NCBI RefSeq assembly: GCF_010093595.1
Contig: NW_022985443.1
Location: 1,704,993 to 1,768,992 of the forward strand
Source: Mytilinidion resinicola
Taxonomy: Eukaryota > Ascomycota > Dothideomycetes > Mytilinidiales > Mytilinidiaceae
Reading direction: 5' to 3'
DNA: 64,000 bases
The notes under the pieces were generated by a model. It did not search any database and was not told where the DNA came from. It was given only the letters and a program-made list of their open reading frames with translations. Made by a program: the position numbers and the translations under genes. How positions within the stretch are numbered: position 1 is the stretch's first letter; each line of letters opens with the position of its first letter. Shown here one piece after another: positions 49,689 through 58,832 of this stretch.

Positions 49689-49745
49689 GTTTTTATAATA
49701 AAGTGGACGGCTCGCTTAGGTGGACGGCTCGCTTATAGAATACGT
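49689..49745 (+). repeat. right TIR of pogo element B (unmutated)
   Basis: This TIR has two 17-bp units with GTGGACGGCTCGCTT, as read on plus, and ends AATACGT before the TA target site. Confidence 0.88.
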
Positions 49746-50530
49746 TATTAATTGTACCTATAGCGTTTATTAGAGTTCGGCCGATGCGCCTATAAGGTTA
49801 ATTATTACACGTCCGATAAATTCCTGGAATACGTGGTATAGTTTATCTATATCCGCGGGTTAAAGTAGCTTATTCCGTAGGCTAGCCTATAGTTGTCGTG
49901 CTTTATAAAGGGTGCTTTAGACGCTTTAGTAGGCGTTTCCGGTAGGCTTCGGGTTGTTGTATTTAGTTTAGTTTTAGGGTTAAAGTTGTTATTATTAATA
50001 TAGGTAATGCTGTTATTACTACAGGTGCTGCGGATTAGAGGTCGCGACGCGTAAATTAACTACAACGCCAACGCCGCTGCTTATAGAGCTTTAAAAGTTT
50101 GTTATATAGCTTATAGGGCCTTAAGTAGCCCCTAAGGGCTTACTTTAGGCCGTAATTCTAAGCGGCTGCAAACTTAATTATATTATATTTTTTTACTTTT
50201 TTTAAATCTAAAATAGGTATATATATAGCGGAAAAAGCTTATAAAGTTTATAGTCCCCTTAATCTAATAATATACGTATTAATATTTATATCTATTTTTA
50301 TTTCTATTAGTAGCTTATTTTTCTTCTAATTATTTAAGTAAAAGCCTATTTAAATATATACTAACCTATAGTTACGCCTTAGTTAACCTATTTTATAATA
50401 TAATTAATATATATATATATTTTTATCTACTATTAAATCTACTAATCCTATATAAATATAGTATAGGTAAAAAAACGCATTATATTACTATTAAAAAAAG
50501 AAAGGTTTTTATTTAAATATTTATTAAGTA
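49746..50530. other. degraded DNA between the two pogo elements
   Basis: About 785 bp. The left 350 bp retain moderate GC and a minus-strand stretch that could be a decayed coding piece (YHVFQEFIGRVIINLIGASA near 49790-49850), family unknown. The right part is very AT-rich. No gene is called. Confidence 0.4.
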
Positions 50531-50598
50531 ACGTATTCCACTACCGAGCCGGCTAAACTACTAAGCCGGCCACTTTTCCTTAGTATAACCAACACCAT
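50531..50598 (+). repeat. left TIR of pogo element A (RIPed)
   Basis: This 68-bp repeat is inverted at 52312-52379. It reads CACTACCGAGCCGGCTAAAC where the other end gives CACCACCGAGCCGGCCAAAC, all changes of C to T or G to A type. Confidence 0.88.
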
Positions 50599-50639
50599 AT
50601 TTATATAGCAATGTATTAACAACGCAGCGATTATCTATC

Positions 50640-52233
50640 TTAGTAAGAAGGCAGTATTAATCTTGCGCTTTAAGCCTTTACCTCTAGTTAATTTAGGACT
50701 ATATAACGCGCTGCAGCAGCCTTTAATATATAATATTAGCAGCTCTCTAATCGGCTCTACAGAATTATATTTTAACCTTAATTACAACTAAACTGCCTAA
50801 AGCTTACTGCGACCGAAGAGCATATAATTATATAATATATTCTTAACCTAGACTTGCAAGGATTTGCGCCCCGGTTATATAAGGTGGCAGATATAGTAAA
50901 TAAAGTACTAGCTGCGCGTAGTAGAATACTAGTAGGTAAGAACTAGACTTAATAGTTTATATCTTATATAAAGGAGCTTAAAATAGCTTTTAATTAGGCA
51001 AAGAACTACTAGAGAATACTCTAGGAAGACCTAAAGATTATTAATATATAGTTTACTCTTATATAAGAAACTATAGCTAAGTATAGTATCTACCTAGATA
51101 ATATCTACAACTTTAATAAAACTGGCTTTTAAATAGGTATAATTAGTATAATAAAGGTTATTATAGGTTTAGAAAGATATATAAGGCCTAATCTTATTTA
51201 ACTAGGCAACTAAAAGTAGGTTACAGTTATCTAGAGCATCTGCGCTGCCGGATATACAACCCTACTATTTATTATCTATAAAGAACGCGTTTATATCTCT
51301 ATATAGTATAAGGAAGCAGAAATACTATATAATTAGAAGCTCTCTATCTCTAAGAATAGCTGGACTAATAATAAGCTTAGTTTTAAGTAGTTAAAGCACT
51401 TTAATATATATATAAAGGCGCGTTAGGTAAGGTTATATAGGTTGCTAATTTTGGACAGCTATAAAAGCCACCTTAACTAAGATTTTAAGAATTATTACGT
51501 TAAATAATAAATTCTTACCCTCTATATACCTGTATATTTATTGTATATACTTTAGCTACTTAATATAGTATGCTTCTTACTATTAAAGCTAAAGTACTTT
51601 TAATATATATAAGACTTAGCACGCCGACGCGTCTACTATATTAATAAAGAAGGCTTCCTACCAGCCTTTAAAGACGCGTTTTTTAATATATTTATATATA
51701 AGAACTGTAAGAAGGCCTTTAAGGCCTCTGGATTAGTTCCTATTAACGCGCAGGTAGTTCTTAATCGCCTTAATATACGGTTATAGACCCTACTACCAGC
51801 ACCTCTACTAGAAACACTATAGCAATTAAAAACCCTAAGTAATATATATAAATTTGGATTACAGTTAAGGCTAGTAAGCAATTCCTTTATACAGTTACTA
51901 ATAACTGCCTAAGAAGGCTTCTTAAAGCTTATTAAAGGAGCCGAAGAGATGCTACACGAAAATATGCTTATTAAAGCCCGGGTTAAAGAGCTTAAAGAGC
52001 AACTAGCAGAGATAACCAAGCGTAAAGGTTGTAAAAGAAAGCGAATCCAGACTGGCGGTATAATAGAGTATGGTACAGCAGCGTTGTATGTAGCTGCTGA
52101 AGTGTCTGGAGCATCTAATCCACGGAAAAAGGTGGGTAGTAGAGATGGTGCAAATAGGGCTCTACCAGCTCAACGGCGCTGTGGAAACTGTGGAGAGGCT
52201 GGGCACAATGCGCGTACGTGCAAAAAGGATTAA
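50640..52233 (+). pseudogene. pogo-like transposase of element A, C-terminus intact
   Basis: Upstream of about 51.9 kb the frame is legible but RIPed: LTATEEH then YILNLDLQGFAPRL (N-terminal region near 50810-50880), DNIYNFNKTGF and LLILDSYKSH of the DDE domain, CMPVYLL-like for CMPPHSSHLL, then NKEGFLPAFKDAFF and ASGLVPINAQVVLNRL. From 51949 on, 94 codons are open and of normal composition: a coiled coil (RVKELKEQLAEITKRK), a linker, and a CCHC zinc knuckle CGNCGEAGHNARTC close to the stop at 52233. The whole open 3' part is a fragment, not a gene. A start near 50640 is a guess. Confidence 0.82.
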
Positions 52234-52311
52234 GAAGCTTCTTCTGAATCTGATCTAAGTGTGTCGTACACAAGTTCTATAGCTGGTTGCGAATAAATTG
52301 ACTGCGCGCAC

Positions 52312-52379
52312 ATGGTGTTGGTTGTGCCAAGGAAAAGTGGCCGGCTCGGTGGTTTGGCCGGCTCGGTGGTGGAATACGT
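52312..52379 (+). repeat. right TIR of pogo element A (unmutated)
   Basis: GC-rich TIR with two adjacent 17-bp units (GGCCGGCTCGGTGGT core, read on plus), ending GAATACGT before the TA target site. Confidence 0.9.
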
Positions 52380-52381
52380 TA

Positions 52382-52772
52382 TAGCTTAAATATTATACAA
52401 TTTTTCTAATATAGATTAGCCTAGATAGAACTACTATATATTTTTAATAAAAGCTAAAATAGTGTAATAAAACTCTAATAACAAAGTATTTATATTTAGA
52501 ATACCCTTCTATATACCCCTATTATAGATTGGAATGCCCCGATCCTATTTAGCGAACTTATATAACACCAACCTAAAGCACTGCTGTTAGACGTTTATAT
52601 TGTTGAATAATATCTTACTAACACGGCCTGGCTGTACTGTGGATGGAGCATCTTCCGAAAATTCATGGGATGGTGAGCATTATACATTGTCTTCTGAATT
52701 CATTTTTGTGTCACATCTCCCGAAATTAAGTGCTGTGGACTTCTGCGTGTTCTTGCATTACTGCATTTCCTA
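52382..52772. other. boundary between AT-rich and gene-rich compartments; CDC123 3' flank
   Basis: From 52382 to about 52590 the DNA is AT-rich and stop-filled. From about 52600 composition is balanced. No gene is seen. The CDC123 transcript must end here on the minus strand. The plus-strand open frames that start around 52600 run antisense to CDC123. Confidence 0.6.
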
Positions 52773-54103
52773 TTACTCATCTCCGCTATCCTGTCCGTCT
52801 TCCTCATGTTGTTTTGCCAGTACTTCCTTCCACTTATCCGCAAATTCTCTCATGCTTCCTTCCCCGCCTCTACTTGCATCAACAACATCGCGTGGCAGTT
52901 TGTGGGCGCTATACTGCGGCGTGGTGAAACCGTATGCTTCTGGATCGTCTCTATGCACGAGGCGAAACTCAGGGGCGAACATCTCTTCTCCTTCTTCGTC
53001 ATCTTCGGATTCGGAGTCTGTTTGGTCCCCTTGGTCTTCTCTTGTAGACTTGGCAGAGGCAGGGTCTTGACCGTATTTGCTTTGGGAGCCCAAGGGAGGA
53101 GAAACGACCTCTGATGTGCTTGGCTCTGGAGGTTCAGGCAAGGTGAGTAGCTCTAGCCAGCTGAAGAGAAGAGGGTCGGTTCGCTGCGCCCACGGATTTA
53201 TGTCCACAAGCCACACTCGGTCGTGTGGGGGTGGGACGTAAACGTCGAAAGTGAAGTTTTCATCTGGAAATGAATCTTGTAGTCGCACCTGGAAGAACTC
53301 TTGTATGCGATCGCGGAGCTTGTCTTGCATCTTGAACAGGAACTCAAAGTAATTGAGGTCACGCTGGCAGACGGCGATGAGCTTCCGCCGCCGAACGAAA
53401 CAGCGGAACTCAACCGAAGGATTGAGTGTAATGTGCTTCCGCAGAACAAGGTGATATGGTATGCTGTCGGATGATAGGATCGAATCTTTCTGAGTTACTG
53501 TTTGGTCCACAGGCGTATCTTCATCGCAGTCGTCAAAGGCATGCTCCAGGTCGTGTGTGACGAAATCGCTAGACTTTAATAACAGGTAGATATCGTTTGG
53601 TGTCCGGCATTCCATGCTATTCGTGGCAGCTATCCAGGTTGCGTCCTTAGGCGCGGACCAGTTCAGCTTGGGGACGACCTTACCACCAAGCTCCTCGATG
53701 GTTGCTCGGACAGCCTCATGGACGTCGCGCCATTGGGTCGAGGGATCGTCATCCTCGTCTTCTTCGGCCTCCGAGGCGTTGTCTGTGGAGGAGAATATGC
53801 CACTGTCGGAGTCAGACCAGTCGGTGCGGTCGTTTTCGTCGGGCGGGAGGATGATGCCGTCGGCGCGAAGGTATGAGAGGAAGGGCGGCGAAAGCGGGAC
53901 GAGGCGGGCTTTGGGAGTGATAGCACGGTAGCTGGAGCAGAGTCAGCGCCGTATTCAGAGCGTGATACGGGTGGAACAAACCGTGGATGCCACGCATGGA
54001 AAGAGCAGTTAAGAATGTGCTGCTTGGTGACGGGCGGGAAGGGCAGCTTCGTAAGGCCGGTCGACGCGTCTGCGGGCGCCGAGCTGGACGAAGCTGTAGC
54101 CAT
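52773..54103 (-). CDS. CDC123: Cdc123, eIF2 complex assembly factor
   Basis: Cdc123 family (D123), an ATP-grasp-like protein that helps assemble the translation initiation factor eIF2 by acting on its gamma subunit, in the cytoplasm. The gene has two exons: 54103-53982 and 53931-52773, with a 50-nt intron (53932-53981, GTTTGT...CTGAC...CAG). Removal gives a 426-residue protein and joins SFHAWHPR to [10 protein letters not shown], the highly conserved family start (about residues 34-50). Other hallmarks are [38 protein letters not shown] (about 203-220) and VWLVDINPW (about 279-288), the Asp-x-Asn metal site. The C-terminal 100 residues are acidic and low-complexity. Yeast Cdc123 is 360 residues, so the extra length is mostly this tail and the acidic loop near residues 65-85. 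It shares a promoter region with CWC21. Confidence 0.95.
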
Positions 54104-54321
54104 GAGCGACTCTCTGTTTGCGTGTGGTTGGGGGGTACGTCAAGCTGGTACGCGCAAAGTCAAGACGGTGGTGGAAGGTTTATGATTGAAGAAGTGGACA
54201 CGGTGGAGTAGATAGAATATTATTTAGAGTCATCGCGGGCAACTGACTCGTGCTCCAAACTCCGCACACCTCCGCCCCCCGTGGCCGTCAGTCTTCTTAA
54301 CGCGAGAACCTCCTTTCTACA
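54104..54321. promoter_or_regulatory. divergent promoter region of CDC123 and CWC21
   Basis: Only 218 bp separate the two start codons, so both 5' UTRs and promoters must share it. The half near CWC21 is C-rich with a CCGCCCCCCG run; the middle holds an AT-rich GAATATTATTTA. No repeat or element was noticed. Confidence 0.65.
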
Positions 54322-54903
54322 ATGTCGTCCAACGTCGGCCTCTCCACCCCTAGGGGCAGTGGCACCTCTGGCTACGTCCAGCGGAATCTGTCCTTCCTCA
54401 AGCCCCGCGACAATGCCGCTCCCTACCCCAAAGACTTCGATAACTTCAAGCACCGCCAACGCCAGCCCGACAAGGAGATACTGGAGCACGACCGCCGCCG
54501 AGAGATTGAGGTGAAAGTTTTCGAGCTACGGGACAGACTGGAAGATGAAGGGTATGTGACAGGCCTCTATGCTCCGTCTCAGGCGTTACTGATCGAGTGT
54601 AGCGTTGACGAGGATGACATCGACGACCAGTGCACCGCCCTGCGCAAGAAGCTCGAAGCCGAGAGACAGCAGGGCAAAGACGCAGGCCCGAATGCGAGAG
54701 GACTCAAGTCCCACCAGGTCCACGAGCTAGCTGCCGCCAAGATAGAGGAGAGCGAGAAGCTCCGCAAGGCACTGGGTATCCGAGAGGACTATGAGGAGGG
54801 TAGCCACTGGAAAAGACAGGAGGAGCGGCTCAGAGAGTCGGTTCTTGAGAGAGGCAAAGAGGAGGCCCGCCGAGAAGAATTAAGACGAGAGGAGTCGGAT
54901 TGA
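54322..54903 (+). CDS. CWC21: pre-mRNA splicing factor Cwc21 (cwf21 domain)
   Basis: Spliceosome-associated protein of the Cwc21/SRRM2 family, which contacts Prp8 and Snu114 in the catalytic spliceosome. The conserved N-terminus reads MSSNVGLSTPRGSGTSGYVQ (residues 1-20), which in the family lies close to the splice site. The cwf21 domain follows (PDKEILEHDRRREIEVKVFE, about 49-68). A naive reading is open for 193 codons, but 54552-54602 is a 51-nt intron (GTATGT...TGTAG) with no stop and a length divisible by three. Its removal joins RLEDEG to VDEDDIDDQC, the normal domain sequence, and gives 176 residues. The C-terminus is a charged helix rich in Arg/Glu. The start is supported by the conserved first residues. 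Retention would insert 17 residues into the domain. Confidence 0.93.
   Translation: MSSNVGLSTPRGSGTSGYVQRNLSFLKPRDNAAPYPKDFDNFKHRQRQPDKEILEHDRRREIEVKVFELRDRLEDEGYVTGLYAPSQALLIECSVDEDDIDDQCTALRKKLEAERQQGKDAGPNARGLKSHQVHELAAAKIEESEKLRKALGIREDYEEGSHWKRQEERLRESVLERGKEEARREELRREESD
54552..54602 (+). other. in-frame cryptic-looking intron of CWC21
   Basis: 51 nt, GTATGT donor, a TTACTGAT branch-like site and TAG acceptor. It contains no stop in frame and is a multiple of three, so a retained form would also be translatable. The domain alignment says it is normally spliced. Confidence 0.85.
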
Positions 54904-55453
54904 TTATTGCTGGAACAATAGGTGATAGGCGTTATCCTTGGCATATGGTGGGCGTCGAAGGCGTAGCATGGAACCCTTCGGTTGTTTGAATCCTGAGAGA
55001 CTTCACTTTGCCTTTTCTTCCGTATTCGGCGATAGTTAAGCTTTGGTGACAGTAGTTCAGTCTACTATAGGAAGTTGAAGACAGGACCAATAAACGTTCA
55101 CTTTGTCAGTAACCTATTACTCCTGACTCTCCAAAAGCGAACAGTCCGTATTGCGCCATTGCCCTTCACAATCCCCGATGGGTTCACTGCGTTGGTTGCT
55201 ATCCGCTTTCCCTACTGTATATTGCATTCTCGCAAGCATCTCCTCTCCTGTACTAGTGGGCGATCACCTCTGCATCAGCCAACTGCATAGCTTCTGTGAT
55301 ACTATTTATTATTGGTCTTCGGAACCTTTTCATCTGATATAGAGGGTGAGACTTCGGTCGTTCGGGCCGCTCTCCACATAGAAATATGTCATTTTCACAT
55401 ACAAAACTGCTTCTGCTTTATGCTTTTCATACAGACGTCTCTTTTCTTGCAAC
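54904..55453. promoter_or_regulatory. 3' end of CWC21 and promoter region of the MFS gene
   Basis: 550 bp with no supported gene. Short open frames here on plus have no family resemblance. A CT-rich stretch lies just upstream of the MFS start (TCTCTTTTCTTGCAAC), common in fungal core promoters. Confidence 0.6.
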
Positions 55454-57376
55454 ATGATGCAGAAACCTCACACAGCACCCCAGGACTCTATCAACTTGAC
55501 CAAATACCCAGCTTCTACCCCGTCAGGTCAGTCAGAGCTACAAGCAGCAGCCCCAACTCCTGCAGCGGACGAGCCGCCCAGGCCAAGTGTTAGAGTGGTT
55601 GCTTTCAAACTCCTCAGTGCTACATTCGCTTTTTTCATCGCCGGCATCAATGACGGAAGCCTCGGCACCCTGATTCCGTACATCTTGCGCGCATATCAAA
55701 TACACACTGGACAAATAGCTATTCTTTATACTTCCGGATTCGTGGGATGGCTTCTCGCCGCACTACTTGGTGGGTATCCAAAACTGCATCTTGGAACTGG
55801 CGGAACGCTGGTTCTCGGTGCTGCTCTGCAAATAGTGGCATATACGTTGAGATTCTGGGTCGGTTCCGGACATTGGCATTGGCCCTCGATGAGCCTAACA
55901 ATCTACTAGAAACCGCCATTTGGTCTCTTCTGCACTACTTTCTTCTTCGCGGCTTTGAGGACGGCGTTTCAAGATTCCCAAGCAAATACCTTCGTATCAA
56001 CCGTTAAGACCGCCCACCGCTGGCTTGGTGTTATACATGCCAGTTACGGTGTGGGGTGTCTTGTAGGTCCTCTGATTGCTGCCGCCATAGCGCCGTCAAG
56101 CCCTGATCACTGGACTTGGTTTTATTTCTTTCCACTGGGATTGAGCGTCGCCAATCTCTTCCTTGTAGCTGCATCATTCAGAAATGAAGTTCGCCTGCCG
56201 AGACTCTTATCACGAAAGCCAGAAGAAATCGGCGAGGTAAACCCCAGGAAAGCTTGGCCTGAGATGAAACTCACGCTCCGAAACAAAACCGTGTGGTTAT
56301 TGGGTGTCTTTTTCTTCTTCCACCTGGGGGCCGCTATCACTGCCGGGGGTGAGTCAATCCCCTTGTACACCAGAAACAGTTCTAGTGCTAGGCCAAGCCA
56401 GTCTAATAGTCATCGTATAGGTTGGCTTGTTGAATACCTCGTTACTGTTCGAAAGAACAAGCTCTCCGAAGTTGGGTACGTGCCTTCAGGCATGTACGGT
56501 GGGCTCGCAGTCGGCAGATTGCTCCTTGCGGAACCAACATTTAGACTTGGAGAACGTCGGATGCTCCTCATTTACTCGGCGCTGTGTCTCGTTCTACAGA
56601 TTGTCTTCTGGAAGGTAAAAAATCTGATATCAAGCGCGATCACAGTCAGCTTGATGGGATTTTTCTTGGGGCCTTTCTTTGCTACTGTAAGTCATTACCA
56701 CACGTCTCGTTCGATAAAATTGACTGAACGACGGTCATGCTAGGGCATCTCGACTGCGACTAAGATTCTCCCTGTTGAAATTCATGCTACTGCTCTTGGT
56801 ACGTGATCCATACATTTTTTCGGTTACAATGCCTCGCCAAAAGTCTAAGGATTCGTTTCTTACTGTCTGGGTTTCTCCTCTCGGTTTTTGCAACAGCCAG
56901 CACGATGTCAAGGTGGATTTAGTCGAAATTAGACTGCCTCTCGACAGACTGGCTACCCACTAGCTGGGCCACTTCGCACAGTGGTATCGAGAGAGCAAGA
57001 TTGGAGCATAAGCAGTGGCATATCCGCATACCCATCCTCATGTTCTTGCATCGATAATTAGACTATCTCTTGACCGGCTGGCTACATGCCCCTTGAGCCA
57101 CTCCTAACAGTGGTATCGATTAAGCAAAGGCGGAGTCAGAGTCGTGGCATGTTCGTATGCCTGAATTTATGACCTAGTACTGTAGCTGACTTGGCTTGTG
57201 TCATAGGGCTAGTCTTCGTCATTGCACAGGCTGGAGGCACGATATTTCCTGGTCTGGCTGGCTTGGTCGCCGGAAAAGCTGGCGTAAGCGTGCTACAGCC
57301 TATTCTTATAGCCCTCATTGTGGCAATGGGGATCAGTTGGGTCATGATCCCACGTGTGGAACAGAAGAAAGAGTAG
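55454..57376 (+). CDS. major facilitator superfamily transporter, Bsc6-like
   Basis: Membrane transporter of the MFS, of the fungal group related to yeast Bsc6 and fucose-permease-like carriers; substrate unknown. The five-exon model is 55454-55858, 55910-56348, 56421-56686, 56744-56798, 57207-57376 (introns of 51, 72, 57 and 408 nt), giving 444 residues. Reading phases agree at every junction. The cytoplasmic N-terminus (about 50 residues) is rich in Pro/Ala. The first helix carries AGINDGSLGTLIPYIL, typical of the group. Later marks are TLRFW joined to KPPFGLFCTTFFFA, FQDSQANTF, HASYGVGCLVGPL, ITAGGWLVEYL, GRLLLAEPTFRLGERR, GISTATKILPVEIHATALG and AQAGGTIFPGLAG. About ten to twelve hydrophobic segments are seen. 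The first donor is GTCGGT, rarer than GTAAGT. The fourth intron is unusually long and contains a 129-bp tandem duplication. The start could be 55454 or the next codon. Confidence 0.88.
56928..57185 (+). repeat. 129-bp tandem duplication inside MFS intron 4
   Basis: Two diverged copies (about 56928-57056 and 57057-57185) lie in direct order. Anchors such as ATTAGACT (56928 and 57057), CAGTGGTATCGA (56979 and 57108) and GTGGCAT (57015 and 57144) are all exactly 129 bp apart. They differ by many substitutions, so the duplication is old. It accounts for most of the extra length of this intron. Confidence 0.85.
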
Positions 57377-57719
57377 TTTAAGAACGTCGGATATACTCAG
57401 GTTGCAAATTGACGTGAACTCTGTCTTATTTCGGGGGCCCGAAGGCCAAACTATATACTACGTAGGAAGTGACTGTACGCGTAGGCAGAAGCACTAATTA
57501 GAGACAGCAGTAGGCACGGTAGGCACGGTAGGCCACCGTACCCCAACCCCTCTCTGTAGAAGTTGTAACTGGCTAGGCATGTAGGCAGCTACTATGCCAG
57601 CAACTCCAAGTGATATAATTGCACTTCATCTATGTCTATTGGCAACATCACGATCATTCATGGCTTTGTAACTTTGTGTTACGTCATGCAATTGGAGACC
57701 CCCTTCCTCCCCTCTTCTT
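57377..57719. other. convergent 3' region between MFS and phosphoesterase genes
   Basis: No gene is seen. A short tandem repeat (TAGGCACGG units) lies at about 57510-57540. Both genes end here, so their terminators must be shared or overlapping. Confidence 0.55.
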
Positions 57720-58832
57720 TCATACACGAGCCGCCGCATCGCTGGTACTGTCTTTCTCACAAATATCTCGAGAGCCCTCCTCCTCGTCTCTCTTCCTTTT
57801 CAATTCGCTGGCCGCTATAGCACTTGTACTACCCCTTTCAGGAGTGATCTCTTTGATGGGAAGATCCAATTCGACTAACCAAGGGGCGTTGTGCGTTTGC
57901 GATTCGGAATCTATGATCGCAGCGTTCACCATCAGCGTTTGCTTTCCATGTACTAACGCCTCCCTCGTAGAATGGCTCAGTTTCACGTATCCGCGGCGCC
58001 GATCTGAGTTCTTCATCAGTCCTTCGGGTTCTGGTCGAGGAATTAAAATCATGTCATCGTCTTGGGAGGATTGGTCATCGATTCCTAGCTCCTCGAGCTC
58101 TGTTGAGGAAACAGAGTCTTTCCAAGCTACCCTCTGGGCGCCATATCCACTGTGTATATGCCCAAAGCAATGTAGGCGTGGTCTGGCACGGCAAATGGCT
58201 CGTCGCAGGTGTTCGCAACCCGCTGACGTCCTGCCATCAGTGGTGCTGTCCAGGATGTATTTCGGAGGCCCATGCGTCATAACAATGTCGATGGCAGGAA
58301 AATCAGGGATGGTGGATGTCGGGTTTGATGTGTTCTTTGCGTAGGTTGGCGTGACCGTGGAAGGATTGTATCGATCTTCACCGGAAGAATGTTGGAAGGC
58401 GTGAAGGCCATATTGGGGCCCATATTGTGACGGTGTGTAGGGGGACGCGAAAACGTTGAAGGTAGCCCCGCTAGCTAATGTGAAGCTGTGACTGCCTTCG
58501 GCGAGGTATCTAATAGCTCCGTCTGCCATGATTTTCAAGGCTTCTTCATGGTCTGAGAGTGACCCGGCGTTTGCGAAGTGGAAATTTCGGTCCAATATCG
58601 TGTCGTGATTACCCGCGATGCATATTCGGAGCTCAGCAGGTATCGCGGAGATCAAGTCTACCGCTCGTCGAAGTCCCTCGAGGGAGCAGATCTCTGTGAG
58701 GTCACCGCAGTGTAGGAGAACCTCGATTTCAGGGAAAGGTTGCCCAAGTGAAGTCTTGTTGCTTTCAGTCTCGAGAGTGAGGTCATGCGTATCTGACAAG
58801 ATGAGGAAACGGACTGATTTGGTTTCTGCCAT
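57720..58832 (-). CDS. calcineurin-like metallophosphoesterase
   Basis: Single-exon gene for a 370-residue metallophosphoesterase of the MPPED/UPF0046-like group; the natural substrate is unknown. All metal-site motifs are present in order: SDTHD (Asp14, His16), HCGDLTE (Asp44), GNHD (Asn75, His76), MTHGPP (His187) and GHIHSGYG (His225, His227). These residues bind two metal ions and activate water in the family. There is no signal peptide or membrane segment, so it is probably cytosolic or nuclear. The last 30 residues are charged, with KRKRDEEEG resembling a nuclear localisation signal. The start at 58832 is the first Met, and the first motif begins 9 residues later. It is convergent with the MFS gene. 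The long plus-strand open frame 57619-58344 is its antisense shadow. Confidence 0.9.
   Translation of the reverse strand: MAETKSVRFLILSDTHDLTLETESNKTSLGQPFPEIEVLLHCGDLTEICSLEGLRRAVDLISAIPAELRICIAGNHDTILDRNFHFANAGSLSDHEEALKIMADGAIRYLAEGSHSFTLASGATFNVFASPYTPSQYGPQYGLHAFQHSSGEDRYNPSTVTPTYAKNTSNPTSTIPDFPAIDIVMTHGPPKYILDSTTDGRTSAGCEHLRRAICRARPRLHCFGHIHSGYGAQRVAWKDSVSSTELEELGIDDQSSQDDDMILIPRPEPEGLMKNSDRRRGYVKLSHSTREALVHGKQTLMVNAAIIDSESQTHNAPWLVELDLPIKEITPERGSTSAIAASELKRKRDEEEGSRDICEKDSTSDAAARV

Larger units (their letters stand above)
47906..49745 (-). mobile_element. pogo/Fot-like DNA transposon B, minus strand, partly RIPed
   Basis: This 1840-bp Tc1/mariner-superfamily element is flanked by TA at 47904-47905 and 49746-49747. 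The 57-bp terminal inverted repeats are at 47906-47962 and 49689-49745. The right TIR is essentially unmutated (from the end inward ACGTATTCTATAAGCGAGCC), while the left reads ATATATTCTATAAGCAAGCT, with C to T and G to A changes. Each TIR contains a doubled 17-bp unit with the core GAGCCGTCCAC. The right 430 bp keep normal composition and the rest is heavily RIPed. It carries one transposase gene. Confidence 0.88.
50531..52379 (+). mobile_element. pogo/Fot-like DNA transposon A, plus strand, right end unmutated
   Basis: This 1849-bp element has TA target duplications (50529-50530 and 52380-52381). The 68-bp terminal inverted repeats are at 50531-50598 and 52312-52379. The right TIR is pristine and GC-rich; the left shows six or more C to T and G to A changes against it. 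Each TIR has a doubled 17-bp unit (ACCACCGAGCCGGCC core). It shares the outer ACGTATTC with element B and the same two-unit design, but the internal sequence differs, so it is a related but distinct family. RIP fades out at about 51.95 kb. Confidence 0.9.

Noticed and set aside
51949..52233. 94-codon zinc-knuckle protein as an independent small gene
   Set aside because: It is the in-frame C-terminal end of the pogo-like transposase whose upstream part is RIPed.
52600..53114. Overlapping plus-strand frames of 65-156 codons
   Set aside because: They lie opposite the well-supported CDC123 exon 2 and have no recognisable domain.
54322..54903. CWC21 as a single-exon 193-residue protein
   Set aside because: The 17 residues encoded by 54552-54602 interrupt the cwf21 domain and are bounded by good splice signals.
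57619..58344. 241-codon plus-strand frame
   Set aside because: It is antisense to the metallophosphoesterase, whose motifs are all intact; composition is typical of an antisense shadow.
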